DNA of 17,500 nucleotides, taken from Neocallimastix lanati (nom. inval.) (Eukaryota > Neocallimastigomycota > Neocallimastigomycetes > Neocallimastigales > Neocallimastigaceae). The notes below the pieces were generated by a model. It saw nothing but the letters and a program-made list of their open reading frames with translations. It was not told where the DNA came from and did not search any database. The first letter of the stretch is position 1. Each line of letters starts with the position of its first letter. The stretch is from the NCBI GenBank assembly GCA_016946835.1, contig JACVTC010000116.1:1-17500 (forward strand), given 5' to 3'. This document shows, in pieces, positions 8,483-17,500 of this stretch. Position numbers and translations under genes: made by a program.

Positions 8483-8640
8483 ATTATCAAATATATATTA
8501 AATTAATTATTATAAAATAAAATATTTATTTAATTATTATTTAATTATTTATTTATATAAAAAATTTATATATAATACGCCATCTCAAAAAACATGTGGC
8601 TTATATCTATTCACGTGCGGTTCCGAAACGCGCTCTCCCC
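8483..8640. mobile_element. Right terminal segment of a DNA transposon family, copy 1
   Basis: This segment matches 11615-11779 closely: an AT-rich part, then ATACGCCATCTCAAAA, GGCTTATATCTATTCACGTG, TTCCGAAA and a CTCCCC end. The last 20 bases (TTCCGAAACGCGCTCTCCCC, 8621-8640) are an island of high GC. Read from the end inward they start GGGGAGAGCGCGTTT, matching the sequence at 11835 (GGGGAGAGCGCATTT) in inverted sense, as terminal inverted repeats would. The FLYWCH fragment lies about 770 bp inside this end. Confidence 0.5.
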
Positions 8641-8697
8641 ATTAAAAATATTTAAAATGTGATATATTTCAAAAAAAATGATGATTTACATTCGCCA
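8641..8697 (-). repeat. Inverted copy of the left terminal segment
   Basis: Bases 8641-8690, reversed, match 11847-11896 at about 47 of 50 positions, including the run of eight T. The adjoining outer part (GGCGAATG on the minus strand) looks like a decayed GAGCGCAT terminus. It abuts the CTCCCC end of the previous feature without a gap. Confidence 0.7.
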
Positions 8698-9035
8698 TAT
8701 TCTGAAAATTTTTATTTATTTATCAATTTATTCATTTATTTATTTAATAATAATATTTAATAATTTTTTTTTTTATACTATTTTTTAACTATAAAGTTTG
8801 TTTATTATATGGAAATATAATAATTTACATTAATTTAAAATACTGTAAAAATTATAATAAACTTCATGTTAACATATATATATGCTATATCATTTACTTT
8901 ATTATATAATTTATTAGTTGCTAAATTCAGTTTTTATATTAATTTCATATCAATATCTTATTTATTTTATTTTATCATATTATATATTATTATTTCACTT
9001 CATATTTATTTATTTTATATTATTTTATTTTGTTT
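8698..9035. other. AT-rich spacer, nothing recognised
   Basis: A/T-rich words and short TTTA runs, without reading frame, hairpin or RNA gene. Near its end TTATTTTGTTTCGA also occurs at 11414-11427. Confidence 0.5.
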
Positions 9036-9235
9036 CGATTGATACTTGCAATTTATTATAATTAACATATTTATTTTATTTATTTTATTTTATTAGTACT
9101 TGTATTTTTATTATAATTCAAATATTTATTTTATTTTATTTTATTTTTATTAATACTTGTATTTTTATTATAATTCACATATTTATTTTATTTTTATTAA
9201 TACTTGTATTTTTATTATAATTCAAATATTTTTTT
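9036..9235 (+). repeat. Tandem repeat with ACTTGTATTTTTATTATAATTC core, about 4 units
   Basis: Four units of roughly 45-60 bp, each ACTTG(T/C)A followed by an A/T core ending ATAATT(C/A), then a variable TTTTA or TTTA run. The block 9062-9190 is almost the same as 11298-11415, showing a segmental duplication. Confidence 0.75.
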
Positions 9236-9239
9236 AATT

Positions 9240-10285
9240 TTATTATATTTCATTTATTTTATTTTATTTTATTTTATTTTATTTTATTAAATCTGTACTT
9301 TATATTCATATTTCTACTATTTATTTTATTTTATTTTATTTTATATTATTAAATCTGTACTTTATATTCATATTTCTACTATTTATTTTATTTTATTTTA
9401 TTTTATTAAATCTGTACTTTATATTCATATTTCTACTATTTATTTTATTTTATTTTATTTTATTTTATTCAATCTGTACTTTATATTCATATTTCTACTA
9501 TTTATTTTATTTTATTTTATTTTATTTTATTCAATCTGTACTTTATATTCATATTTCTACTATTTATTTTATTTTATTTTATTTTATTTTATTAAATCTG
9601 TACTTTATATTCATATTTCTACTATTTATTTTATTTTATTTTATTTTATTTTATTTTATTAAATCTGTACTTTATATTCATATTTCTACTATTTATTTTA
9701 TTTTATTTTATTTTATATTATTAAATCTGTACTTTATATTCATATTTCTACTATTTATTTTATTTTATTTTATTTTATTAAATCTGTACTTTATATTCAT
9801 ATTTCTACTATTTATTTTATTTTATTTTATTTTATTTTATTCAATCTGTACTTTATATTCATATTTCTACTATTTATTTTATTTTATTTTATTTTATTTT
9901 ATTTTATTCAATCTGTACTTTATATTCATATTTCTACTATTTATTTTATTTTATTTTATTTTATTTTATTTTATTCAATCTGTACTTTATATTCATATTT
10001 CTACTATTTATTTTATTTTATTTTATTTTATTTTATTAAATCTGTACTTTATATTCATATTTCTACTATTTATTTTATTTTATTTTATTTTATTTTATTA
10101 AATCTGTACTTTATATTCATATTTCTACTATTTATTTTATTTTATTTTATTTTATTTTATTTTATTTTATTAAATCTGTACTTTATATTCATATTTCTAC
10201 TATTTATTTTATTTTATTTTATTTTATTTTATTTCATTCAATCAGTACTTTATATTTCTACTATTTATTTTATTTTATTTTATAT
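9240..10285 (+). repeat. Minisatellite array 1, about 16 units of 58-72 bp
   Basis: Each unit has a fixed core, (C/A)AATCTGTACTTTATATTC then ATATTTCTACTATTTA, followed by (TTTTA)n with n about 4-8. I counted cores near 9288, 9350, 9408, 9471, 9532, 9595, 9662, 9723, 9781, 9842, 9910, 9977, 10038, 10100, 10172 and 10240. The cores are almost invariant; the TTTTA tract makes the length differences. The first and last units are degenerate. Confidence 0.93.
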
Positions 10286-11203
10286 ATTTGTACTTCTATA
10301 TTATTATATTCTATATTTTTTTTTATTATATTTTTAAATATTCATTTAAAATTATTATTTCCTTTTTAATATTTTTTATCAAATATTTTAATTAAAATTT
10401 ATATATATATCTTTTTTACTCAGGAACATTATGTTTACCTTAATAGATTATTTGAAAATTTAATTATAAATATTAAATTAAAATTTTTTTAAAGTAATAC
10501 TAATATCAAGAATAATATTTTTAAACATAAATTACCATTAAAAATAAGTTATTTTAGATATTTATTTTATACTTATACAAATATAATAGACTAACAAAAA
10601 GAACTTTACTATTTTTACAAATAGTAAAGTTTTTTAAGAGTGCCTGATAGAAATAATTTAAAATATTAATTATTTCCTTTTATAAGTATTATATTTTTAT
10701 CATAATACATAAATATCATTATAAATATTTAAAATGTATATTTGAAATATTTATTAAAAATATGAAATATACAATAAATATTTTTAAAAAATATAATAAT
10801 TTAATAATTGGTTTATTTTATAAAAAATTTTTATTTATTTATTTATTTATTCACTACTATATAAAATAAAAATAAGGCGAAATACAGTACATTCATATTA
10901 TTAATATTTTATAATACTAATATATAATAATAAAGATATCTTTTAATATATTTTTTTTAATAATATTTAATAAATAGTAAAAAATATTTAAAATAAATTT
11001 ATAAAAAAATTTTTTTAAAAATTTTTGTAAGCTAACCCTATCAATAAATATTAAATAAATTTCAATATTGAATTTCTTATTAAATAAAAAAAACTAATTA
11101 TCAATTAATTGTAATTATGATTTTGAAAGGATTTTAATAATTATTTTTACTTGGATTTATTAAAATTAATGATTTCATTATTCAATCTAAATAAACAATT
11201 AAA
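10286..11203. other. AT-rich spacer, one strong hairpin, no gene
   Basis: About 900 bp with stops in all frames. It contains a perfect inverted repeat (10602-10631, listed separately) and short ATTTATTT runs around 10840. No coding or RNA gene seen. Confidence 0.55.
10602..10631. repeat. Perfect 13-bp inverted repeat, TTAC loop
   Basis: AACTTTACTATTT (10602-10614) and AAATAGTAAAGTT (10619-10631) are exact reverse complements with a 4-nt loop. A T run follows, and three more A-T pairs form beyond one G-T mismatch. It could be a hairpin RNA, a terminator-like structure or a decayed transposon end. Confidence 0.8.
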
Positions 11204-11305
11204 CCAATTTTCGATGATATCATTTTTACTACATCAAATATTTTTTAATTCGGCTTCCATATTTTTATAGTATTCAACTAAAATATTAATTTTATAATTA
11301 GCATA
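11204..11305 (-). pseudogene. Decayed MULE-type transposase C-terminus, copy 2
   Basis: Minus-strand translation gives INILVEYYKNMEAELKNI, a TGA stop (11236-11234), then CSKNDIIENWF. It aligns without gaps to ISVLIERYKNIEAKLINAK then CDRNNIIN in the copy at 13180-13680. The 5' side is replaced by TTTTA-rich duplicated sequence from about 11298. It is clearly a remnant. Confidence 0.7.
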
Positions 11306-11425
11306 TTTATTTTATTTATTTTATTTTATTAGTACTTGTATTTTTATTATAATTCAAATATTTATTTTATTTTATTTTTATTAATACTTGTATTTTTATT
11401 ATAATTCACATATTTATTTTGTTTC
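11298..11425 (+). repeat. Duplicate of the 9.06-9.19 kb repeat block
   Basis: CATATTTATTTTATTTATTT followed by two ACTTGTATTTTTATTATAATTC units, nearly identical in order and spacing to 9062-9190. It fuses directly to the decayed transposase on its left and to a T-rich array on its right, after TTTTGTTTCGACGC. Confidence 0.75.
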
Positions 11426-11428
11426 GAC

Positions 11429-11614
11429 GCTTTTTTATTTTTTTATTTTTTTATTTTTTTTATTTTTTATTTTTTTATTTTTTTATTTTTTTTATTTTTT
11501 TATTTTTTTTATTTTTTTATTTTTTTATTTTTTTATTTTTTTTATTTTTTTATTTTTTTTATTTTTTTATTTTTTTTATTTATTTTTTTTATTTTTTTAT
11601 TTTTTTATTTTTTA
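11429..11614. repeat. T-rich array (T5-8 A)n, second copy
   Basis: About 185 bp of T runs broken by single A, like 8309-8482, and followed by the same downstream segment. Confidence 0.85.
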
Positions 11615-11779
11615 TTATCAAATATATATATATTAAATTATGAAATTATTATATAATAAAATATTTATTTAATTATTATTTAATTATTTATTTATATAAA
11701 AAAATTTATATATAATACGCCATCTCAAAATATATGGCTTATATCTATTCACGTGCAGTTCCGAAATGCTCCTCCCCTG
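11615..11779. mobile_element. Right terminal segment of a DNA transposon family, copy 2
   Basis: Collinear with 8483-8640: ATTATCAAATATATAT, ATACGCCATCTCAAAA, GGCTTATATCTATTCACGTG, then TTCCGAAATGCTCCTCCCC ending at 11779. Differences from copy 1 are few and mostly in the last 15 bases. CTCCCCT here pairs with AGGGGAG (11815-11821), a 7-bp stem around a loop of about 35 nt. Confidence 0.5.
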
Positions 11780-11815
11780 TTTAATATAGATCATGTATTT
11801 TCAAATGATTTATTA

Positions 11816-11896
11816 GGGGAGATTGCATTTACTCGGGGAGAGCGCATTTAAATCATCATTTTTTTTGAAATATATCATATTTAAAATATTTTTAAT
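11816..11896 (+). mobile_element. Left terminal segment of the same transposon family
   Basis: Two direct copies of a terminal-like motif, GGGGAGATTGCATTT (11816-11830) and GGGGAGAGCGCATTT (11835-11849), 19 bp apart. They are followed by a 50-bp segment also present inverted at 8641-8690. The second motif matches the inward-read right end at 8640 in 14 of 15 positions. This could be the left end of the element whose transposase C-terminus is at 13180-13680. Confidence 0.5.
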
Positions 11897-11985
11897 AATT
11901 ATTTTTTCAAAGAAATTATATGTGCCATTTTATTTTAATGTTTTAAATATTATATTCATAAAAAAAATTTTATAAAAAATAATAT

Positions 11986-12053
11986 AAGCCACATTCCGAA
12001 ATGAAAAATTATGTATATTTTAAAGCCACATTCCGAAACGCACCACCCTCCAT
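11986..12053. repeat. Direct repeat AAGCCACATTCCGAAA with GC-rich end
   Basis: The 16-mer occurs exactly at 11986-12001 and 12023-12038. The second copy runs into CGCACCACCCTCC (12039-12051), resembling the CGCGCTCTCCCC end at 8640. CACGTG follows at 12067-12072, as it precedes the other two ends at 8612 and 11750. It is probably another terminal fragment of the same family. Confidence 0.6.
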
Positions 12054-13179
12054 TTACTCCAATTTTCACGTGGTATATACAATTGATATGCGGGACTTTT
12101 ATGTGTAATAATTTATAAAAAGTGGGTTTTAAATAATGGTTGTTTAGTAAATTTTATTAATAAAATTATAATAAAATAATAATTCTAATTCCTAAAAATT
12201 TTACAAGAGAGTCCTCTATTTTTATTATAAATAATCTAATCTATTTATAAGAAATAGGTATTATATTAATTATATATTCTAATATATAGAACTATATAAA
12301 TTTTATATGAAATAAAGTATATAATTATTATAATTATAATAATACATATTGAAATAAAATAAAATAAAATAATTATTATCAAAAAGATATAAATTTAATA
12401 TTTAATAATTAATATTAAATATATAAATATGTTACTACACATATTTGTTTTATATCAATAAATATGTAGCTATAACAATAATATTCTACATAATATTATT
12501 TTATTGTATTATTTTGTTATTTTAAGTTTTAAATTAATTATTAAGTGAATAATTAAATAAATCATATAATGGTTAGATTTTTTTATGATTTTAATTCTTT
12601 TATTTAAATGTTATTAATAAAAGTGTTAGAATATGTGAATATGATGTTATAATACGTGAATATGAGATTAATGTAATAAAATGTAATGTAATATAAATAA
12701 TGTATTAGCCACAATGTATTAATATAAAAGCATTTAATTTAGAATAATTAAGTGCTAGTAACTCTTTATCACAAAAATATATTAATAAAGTTGACATAAT
12801 TATAAAACCTAAATTCTTAATTCCTAACAAAAAGAATTAATATAAAAATATAATCGTTATTAATAATTATTCTTATATTTAAATGCTATTAATACAAAAA
12901 ATTATATAAAAATATAAATGTTATTAAAAATATAAATGTTATTAATAATAATTCTTTTATTTAAATGTTATTAAAAAAAATAATAATTATAATGATAAAA
13001 TTATTAATTATTCATAGTATTTAAATATTTATTCAAACAGTATAAATTTAATAAGCTTTATAAATTAAAATTTTGAATGACAGAATTTTGATTATTTCGT
13101 TTAGTCATTCCTCATTTCTTAATTATTTATTATAAAGTAATATTTATATTATATTATTTAAATAAGTTAAAAAATCAAA
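12054..13179. other. AT-rich region, short dispersed repeats, no gene
   Basis: No frame of note. ATTCTT(T/A)TATTTAAATG(T/C)TATTAATA-like motifs recur near 12595, 12869 and 12952, and GAATATG(T/A)GA words cluster near 12630-12665. If the half-element reading is right, this would be the 3' non-coding part between the left terminus and the transposase remnant. Confidence 0.5.
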
Positions 13180-13680
13180 TCACAAATTAATAATATTATT
13201 TCTATCACATTTAGCATTAATTAACTTGGCTTCAATATTTTTGTAGCGTTCAATTAAGACACTGATTTCATTAGTTTTATTTATTGTTCTTTTTTTTATT
13301 TTCCAAATTTCTCTTATTTTTCTTTGATAATCATAATATGATAAATGTTCAAGTTCATTTAATTTATCTATTAATTCATAATAAGATGGTTTTATTGGAA
13401 ATAAATTATTTAAATAATTATTGAGTGATTCTGAGGTATTGTTTGTTATATGTTCCATATTATTATAATAATTCCAAAATTTCATATCATATTCAACTAA
13501 ATATGTTTTATAAAAAAATTCTAAAAATTTTAAAAATTGACAATAATTATTTTTAATGGATTTAATTTTAATTATAACTTATATATCAAATATGTATTCA
13601 GGATTTATAAATGGTAAATTTGAAATAGCTTTATAATAAATAAATATATTATTATCATTTTTTAATTCATTAAATAGTAG
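13180..13680 (-). pseudogene. MULE-type transposase C-terminal remnant
   Basis: A 101-residue ORF (ATG 13485, stop 13182-13180) is the tail of a longer broken frame. Upstream in the same frame I read about 33 codons (LLFNELKND ... LPFINPEYIFDI), a TAA at 13581-13579, then ...FLKFLEFFYKTYLVEYD running straight into MKFWNYYNN. The pattern of a 'LPFI' helix, a (F)WNYY segment, TNNTSESLNNYLN and a Lys/Glu-rich helical tail resembles the C-terminal part of MULE transposases of FLYWCH proteins, where TNN..E..N is well conserved. The catalytic DDE part is missing: at 13681 the frame runs into inverted satellite units. A second, more decayed copy is at 11204-11305. Confidence 0.6.
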
Positions 13681-13935
13681 AAAATGAATATAAATTACAG
13701 ATTGAATAAAATAAAATAAAATAAATATTGAATATGATTATAAAGTACAGATTGAATAAAATAAAATAAAATAAATATTGAATATGAATATAAAGTACAG
13801 ATTGAATAAAATAAAATAAAATAAATATTGAATATGAATAAAAAGTAAAGATTGAATAAAATAAAATAAAATAAAATAAAATAAAATAAATAATAGAATA
13901 TGAATATAAAGTACAGATTGAATAAAATAAAAAAA
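13681..13935 (-). repeat. Minisatellite, inverted orientation, 5 units
   Basis: Cores (CAATCTGTACTTTATATTCA type on the minus strand) with anchors near 13699, 13749, 13799, 13849 and 13912. The period is about 50 bp, rising to 63 in the last. Units carry ATTCAATATTTA and only about three TTTTA repeats, as in units near 15527 and 15837 of array 2. Their 3' end joins the transposase remnant exactly at TTCTACTATTTA. Confidence 0.9.
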
Positions 13936-14228
13936 ATATTTAATGTAATAATATAAAAGTACAAGTATATAAAATATAATAAAATAAATATTTATAATTG
14001 TTTTTTATTAAAGAATATTAAAAGACAATTTATTTTTAAAAAGAAAATGTTTTATTTAATTATATATGTTAGAAAGCAAAAAAATCATTAATATTTAATA
14101 AGATTATTAACAATCAATAATATTGTTTTATATATTACATCATTAATTGAATATAATAAAAATGTAAAAAATTTTCATTTCGAAAACATTGATCTTTAAT
14201 ATTCTCTAATATAAAATAATAATATATA
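13936..14228. other. AT-rich spacer between satellite arrays
   Basis: About 290 bp of A/T words between the inverted and direct satellite arrays. No frame, repeat or RNA gene recognised. Confidence 0.5.
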
Positions 14229-16005
14229 TTTATTTTATTTTATTTTATTTTATTTTATTTTATTTCATTTTATTTTATTTTATTTTATTTTATTTTATTT
14301 TATTTTATTTTATTTTATTTTATTTTATTTTATTATATTATATTTTATTTTATTTTATTTTATTCAATCTGTACTTTAATATTTGACATTCTACTATTTA
14401 TTTTATTTTATTTTATTTTATTCAATCTGCACTTTAATATTTGATATTATACTATTTATTTTATTTTATTTTATTTTATTTTATTTTATTCAATCTGTAC
14501 TTTAATATTTGATATTCTACTATTTATTTTATTTTATTTTATTTTATTTTATTTTATTCAATCTGCACTTTAATATTTGATATTATACTATTTATTTTAT
14601 TTTATTTTATTTTATTTTATTTTATTTTATTCAATCTGTACTTTAATATTTGATATTCTACTATTTATTTTATTTTATTTTATTTTATTTTATTATATTT
14701 TATTTTATTTTATTTTATTCAATCTGTACTTTAATATTTGATATTCTACTATTTATTTTATTTTATTTTATTCAATCTGTACTTTAATATTTGATATTCT
14801 AATATTCTACTATTTATTTTATTTTATTTTATTTTATTTTATTTTATTTTATTCAATCTGTACTTTAATATTTGACATTCTACTATTTATTTTATTTTAT
14901 TTTATTTTATTTTATTTTATTTTATTTTATTTTATTCAATCTGCACTTTAATATTTGATATTATACTATTTATTTTATTTTATTTTATTTTATTCAATCT
15001 GTACTTTAATATTTGATATTCTACTATTTATTTTATTTTATTTTATTTTATTTTATTCAATCTGTACTTTAATATTTGATATTCTACTATTTATTTTATT
15101 TTATTTTATTTTATTTTATTATATTTTATTTTATTCAATCTGCACTTTAATATTTGACATTCTACTATTTATTTTATTTTATTTTATTTTATTCAATCTG
15201 CACTTTAATATTTGATATTATACTATTTATTTTATTTTATTTTATTTTATTTTATTCAATCTGTACTTTAATATTTGATATTCTACTATTTATTTTATTT
15301 TATTTTATTTTATTTTATTCAATCTGTACTTTAATATTTGATATTCTACTATTTATTTTATTTTATTTTATTTTATTTTATTATATTTTATTTTATTTTA
15401 TTTTATTTTATTTTATTTTATTCAATCTGTACTTTAATATTTGATATTCTACTATTTATTTTATTTTATTTTATTCAATCTGTACTTTAATATTTGATAT
15501 TCTACTATTTATTTTATTTTATTTTATTCAATCTGTACTTTATATTCATATTCAATATTTATTTTATTTTATTTTATTTTATTTTATTTTATTCATTCTG
15601 TACTTCATATTTATATTTCAACTATTTATTATATTTTATTTTATTTTATTTTATTCAATCTGTACTTTAATATATGATATTCTACTATTTATTTTATTTT
15701 ATTTTATTTTATTATTTTATTTTATTTTATTTTATTTTATTTTATTTTATTTTATTTTATTTTATTCAATCTGTAGTTCATATTTATATTCTACTATTTA
15801 TTTTATTTTATTTTATTGTATTTTATTTTATTTTATTCAATCTGTACTTTATATTCATATTCAATATTTATTTTATTTTATTTTATTTTATTCAATCTGA
15901 ACTTCGTATTTATATTTCTATTATTTATGTTATTTTATTTTATTTTATTCAATCTGTACTTTATATTCATATTCTACTATTTATTTTATTTTTATTTTAT
16001 TTTAT
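14229..16005 (+). repeat. Minisatellite array 2, TTTTA tract then 24 units
   Basis: It opens with about 130 bp of nearly pure TTTTA (14229-14363). The first 17 units have the core CAATCTG(T/C)ACTTTAATAT then TTGA(T/C)ATT(C/A)TACTATTTA. Units 18-24 (from about 15527) are mixed and closer to the array 1 core. Unit lengths vary from about 52 to 110 bp with the number of TTTTA repeats. Interruptions such as TTATATTTTA recur at corresponding places, pointing to block duplication. Confidence 0.93.
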
Positions 16006-16473
16006 ATACTTATATTATTACATTATTTATTTATTTATTTATTTATACATTTATTTTTATATATTTAATTGTGTTAACATAAGAGCCACATTAATAATAG
16101 AAACCAATAGACCATATTATTCTTTCCAATAGCTAGGTTTAGGGAATGGAATGTCAGATTATCTGAAATATTAGTTTGAATTATATTGAAACATAATATA
16201 TGTAAATATTATATAAGTCACATTATAAAGATGAAAATACAATAAAAGTACATAAATTAAATATTTAATTAACGTACTAATCATAAAATATGGGAATAAA
16301 ATTGACCTAAATATAAAACATATACTGGCTTTTAATAATAATAAAGTAGAAAAAAAAAAAAAAAAAAAAAGTTTTCAATTTTTAAAATTGCTAGTTCTAT
16401 TATTACTTTACGAAATCTTGATATTTTTATAATTGACTAATATTATTTGTAGTTATATATTTATATATATATA
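16006..16473. other. AT-rich spacer with a 21-nt A tract
   Basis: Slightly less repetitive sequence with an A run (16350-16370) and a small palindrome CAGAT-T-ATCTG (16156-16166). No coding frame or RNA gene recognised. Confidence 0.5.
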
Positions 16474-16871
<398 letters not shown>

Positions 16872-16959
16872 GAGATAATGAGTTGGATGGTCAATTTTTT
16901 TTATATTTATACATTTTTTTGTATTTGTTTTAAATTTATATATATTGTATATTGAATTT

Positions 16960-17011
<52 letters not shown>

Positions 17012-17500
17012 TTTTTTTGGTTTGTTTATTTAATATTCCAAAAGAATTTTTGAGATATTTTCCTAAATGCTTTTTCAAAAAAAAACTTTTTTTCAATATA
17101 TGTAATTTTTTATAAAAATGTATAGTAATTGAATATCTTTTTTTTTTATAATTATTATTAAAGCAAAGAAGGACTGAAAATAGTATTGGTTAAATCTTAT
17201 AATAAAAGAAGAACTTATAATAAAATATCATCATTAATCCTATTGATTATCATCATTAAGACGAAAAATATCTGAAAAGGTATTTAAAAAAAAAAAAAAA
17301 AGTATTTTTGAAAATTAAATATATTATTTCTTCAGAAATTAGGGAAAACTATTGCATAATGCTGTCATCTTATTTATAAAAATGATCTACTTTTTATATG
17401 ATTTATCTTCTATAATTCCTTTAAATAGAATGTCATTAATAATATTCATTATTTATTTTTTAATGATATCAATTCCTTTATATTTTATTTTATTATTTTT
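16872..17500. other. AT-rich end of window: (AT)n, T tract, no gene
   Basis: It contains (AT)n at about 16962-16994 joined to a T run (about 16994-17018), then A/T-rich sequence with an A tract near 17286-17301. I saw no domain, RNA gene or further satellite units, though the last 20 bases start a TTTTA-like run. Confidence 0.6.

Noticed and set aside
8293-8520. Phe/Ile-rich frame, and similar ones at 11388-11643
   Set aside because: Translation of T-rich arrays; not a transmembrane protein.
13695-13964. Frame overlapping the inverted satellite units
   Set aside because: Translation of satellite; only the part left of 13680 has transposase similarity.
14229-16005. Spaced direct repeats resembling a CRISPR array
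   Set aside because: The 'spacers' are themselves TTTTA microsatellite of variable length, there are no cas genes, and the sequence is eukaryotic.
14955-16132. Several Phe/Tyr/Leu/Ile-rich plus-strand frames looking like membrane proteins
   Set aside because: They are satellite units (TTTTA and core) read as codons, with no start or domain of their own.
16962-17018. (AT)n plus T tract as an origin or terminator
   Set aside because: Such runs are common throughout this DNA, and nothing nearby ties it to a function.

Overview
The window is extremely AT-rich eukaryotic DNA: long A/T homopolymers, TTTTA and ATT microsatellites, and one GC-poor retroelement whose proteins are rich in Asn, Lys, Tyr and Phe. 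The polymerase is of the fungal Ty3/gypsy chromovirus type. Together with poly-Asn tails and FLYWCH/MULE-type transposase remnants, this best fits an AT-rich early-diverging fungus, with anaerobic gut fungi (Neocallimastigomycota) as first guess. That assignment is inference; an AT-rich amoebozoan is not excluded. No host housekeeping gene, tRNA, rRNA or CRISPR array was found.

1-6840 (minus strand): a nearly complete, apparently intact chromodomain-bearing Ty3/gypsy LTR retrotransposon. Its 5' LTR (6108-6840, TGT...ACA on the plus strand) is complete. Its 3' LTR is cut by the window edge, leaving 1-520. Over the shared 520 bp the LTRs differ by one substitution and four single-base indels, so the insertion is young. 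gag (4994-6073) and pol (1101-4997) overlap by a few bases and are linked by a textbook -1 frameshift site, A AAA AAC, just before the gag stop and followed by a hairpin. The primer binding site matches no tRNA 3' end. It is instead a perfect 10-nt complement of an LTR segment just downstream of a TATA box, which is the arrangement of self-primed Tf1/sushi elements.

6841-13680: AT-rich DNA with broken pieces of MULE-like DNA transposons. They comprise a FLYWCH zinc-finger N-terminal fragment (7656-7874), two diverged copies of a transposase C-terminus (11204-11305 and 13180-13680), and GC-rich terminal motifs (GGGGAGAGCGC plus TTCCGAAA) at 8621-8640, 11759-11779, 11816-11850 and 11994-12053. 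These layouts suggest a right half-element (7.66-8.64 kb) and a left half-element (11.84-13.68 kb). Between them lie T-rich arrays, duplicated blocks and a satellite array (9.24-10.28 kb).

13681-17500: a short inverted satellite array, then a 24-unit array (14.2-16.0 kb) with visible higher-order structure, a compound (ATT)n/(AGT)n microsatellite, and featureless AT-rich DNA. The whole reads as heterochromatin-like, transposon- and satellite-filled sequence, with the retrotransposon as the only unit that looks functional.
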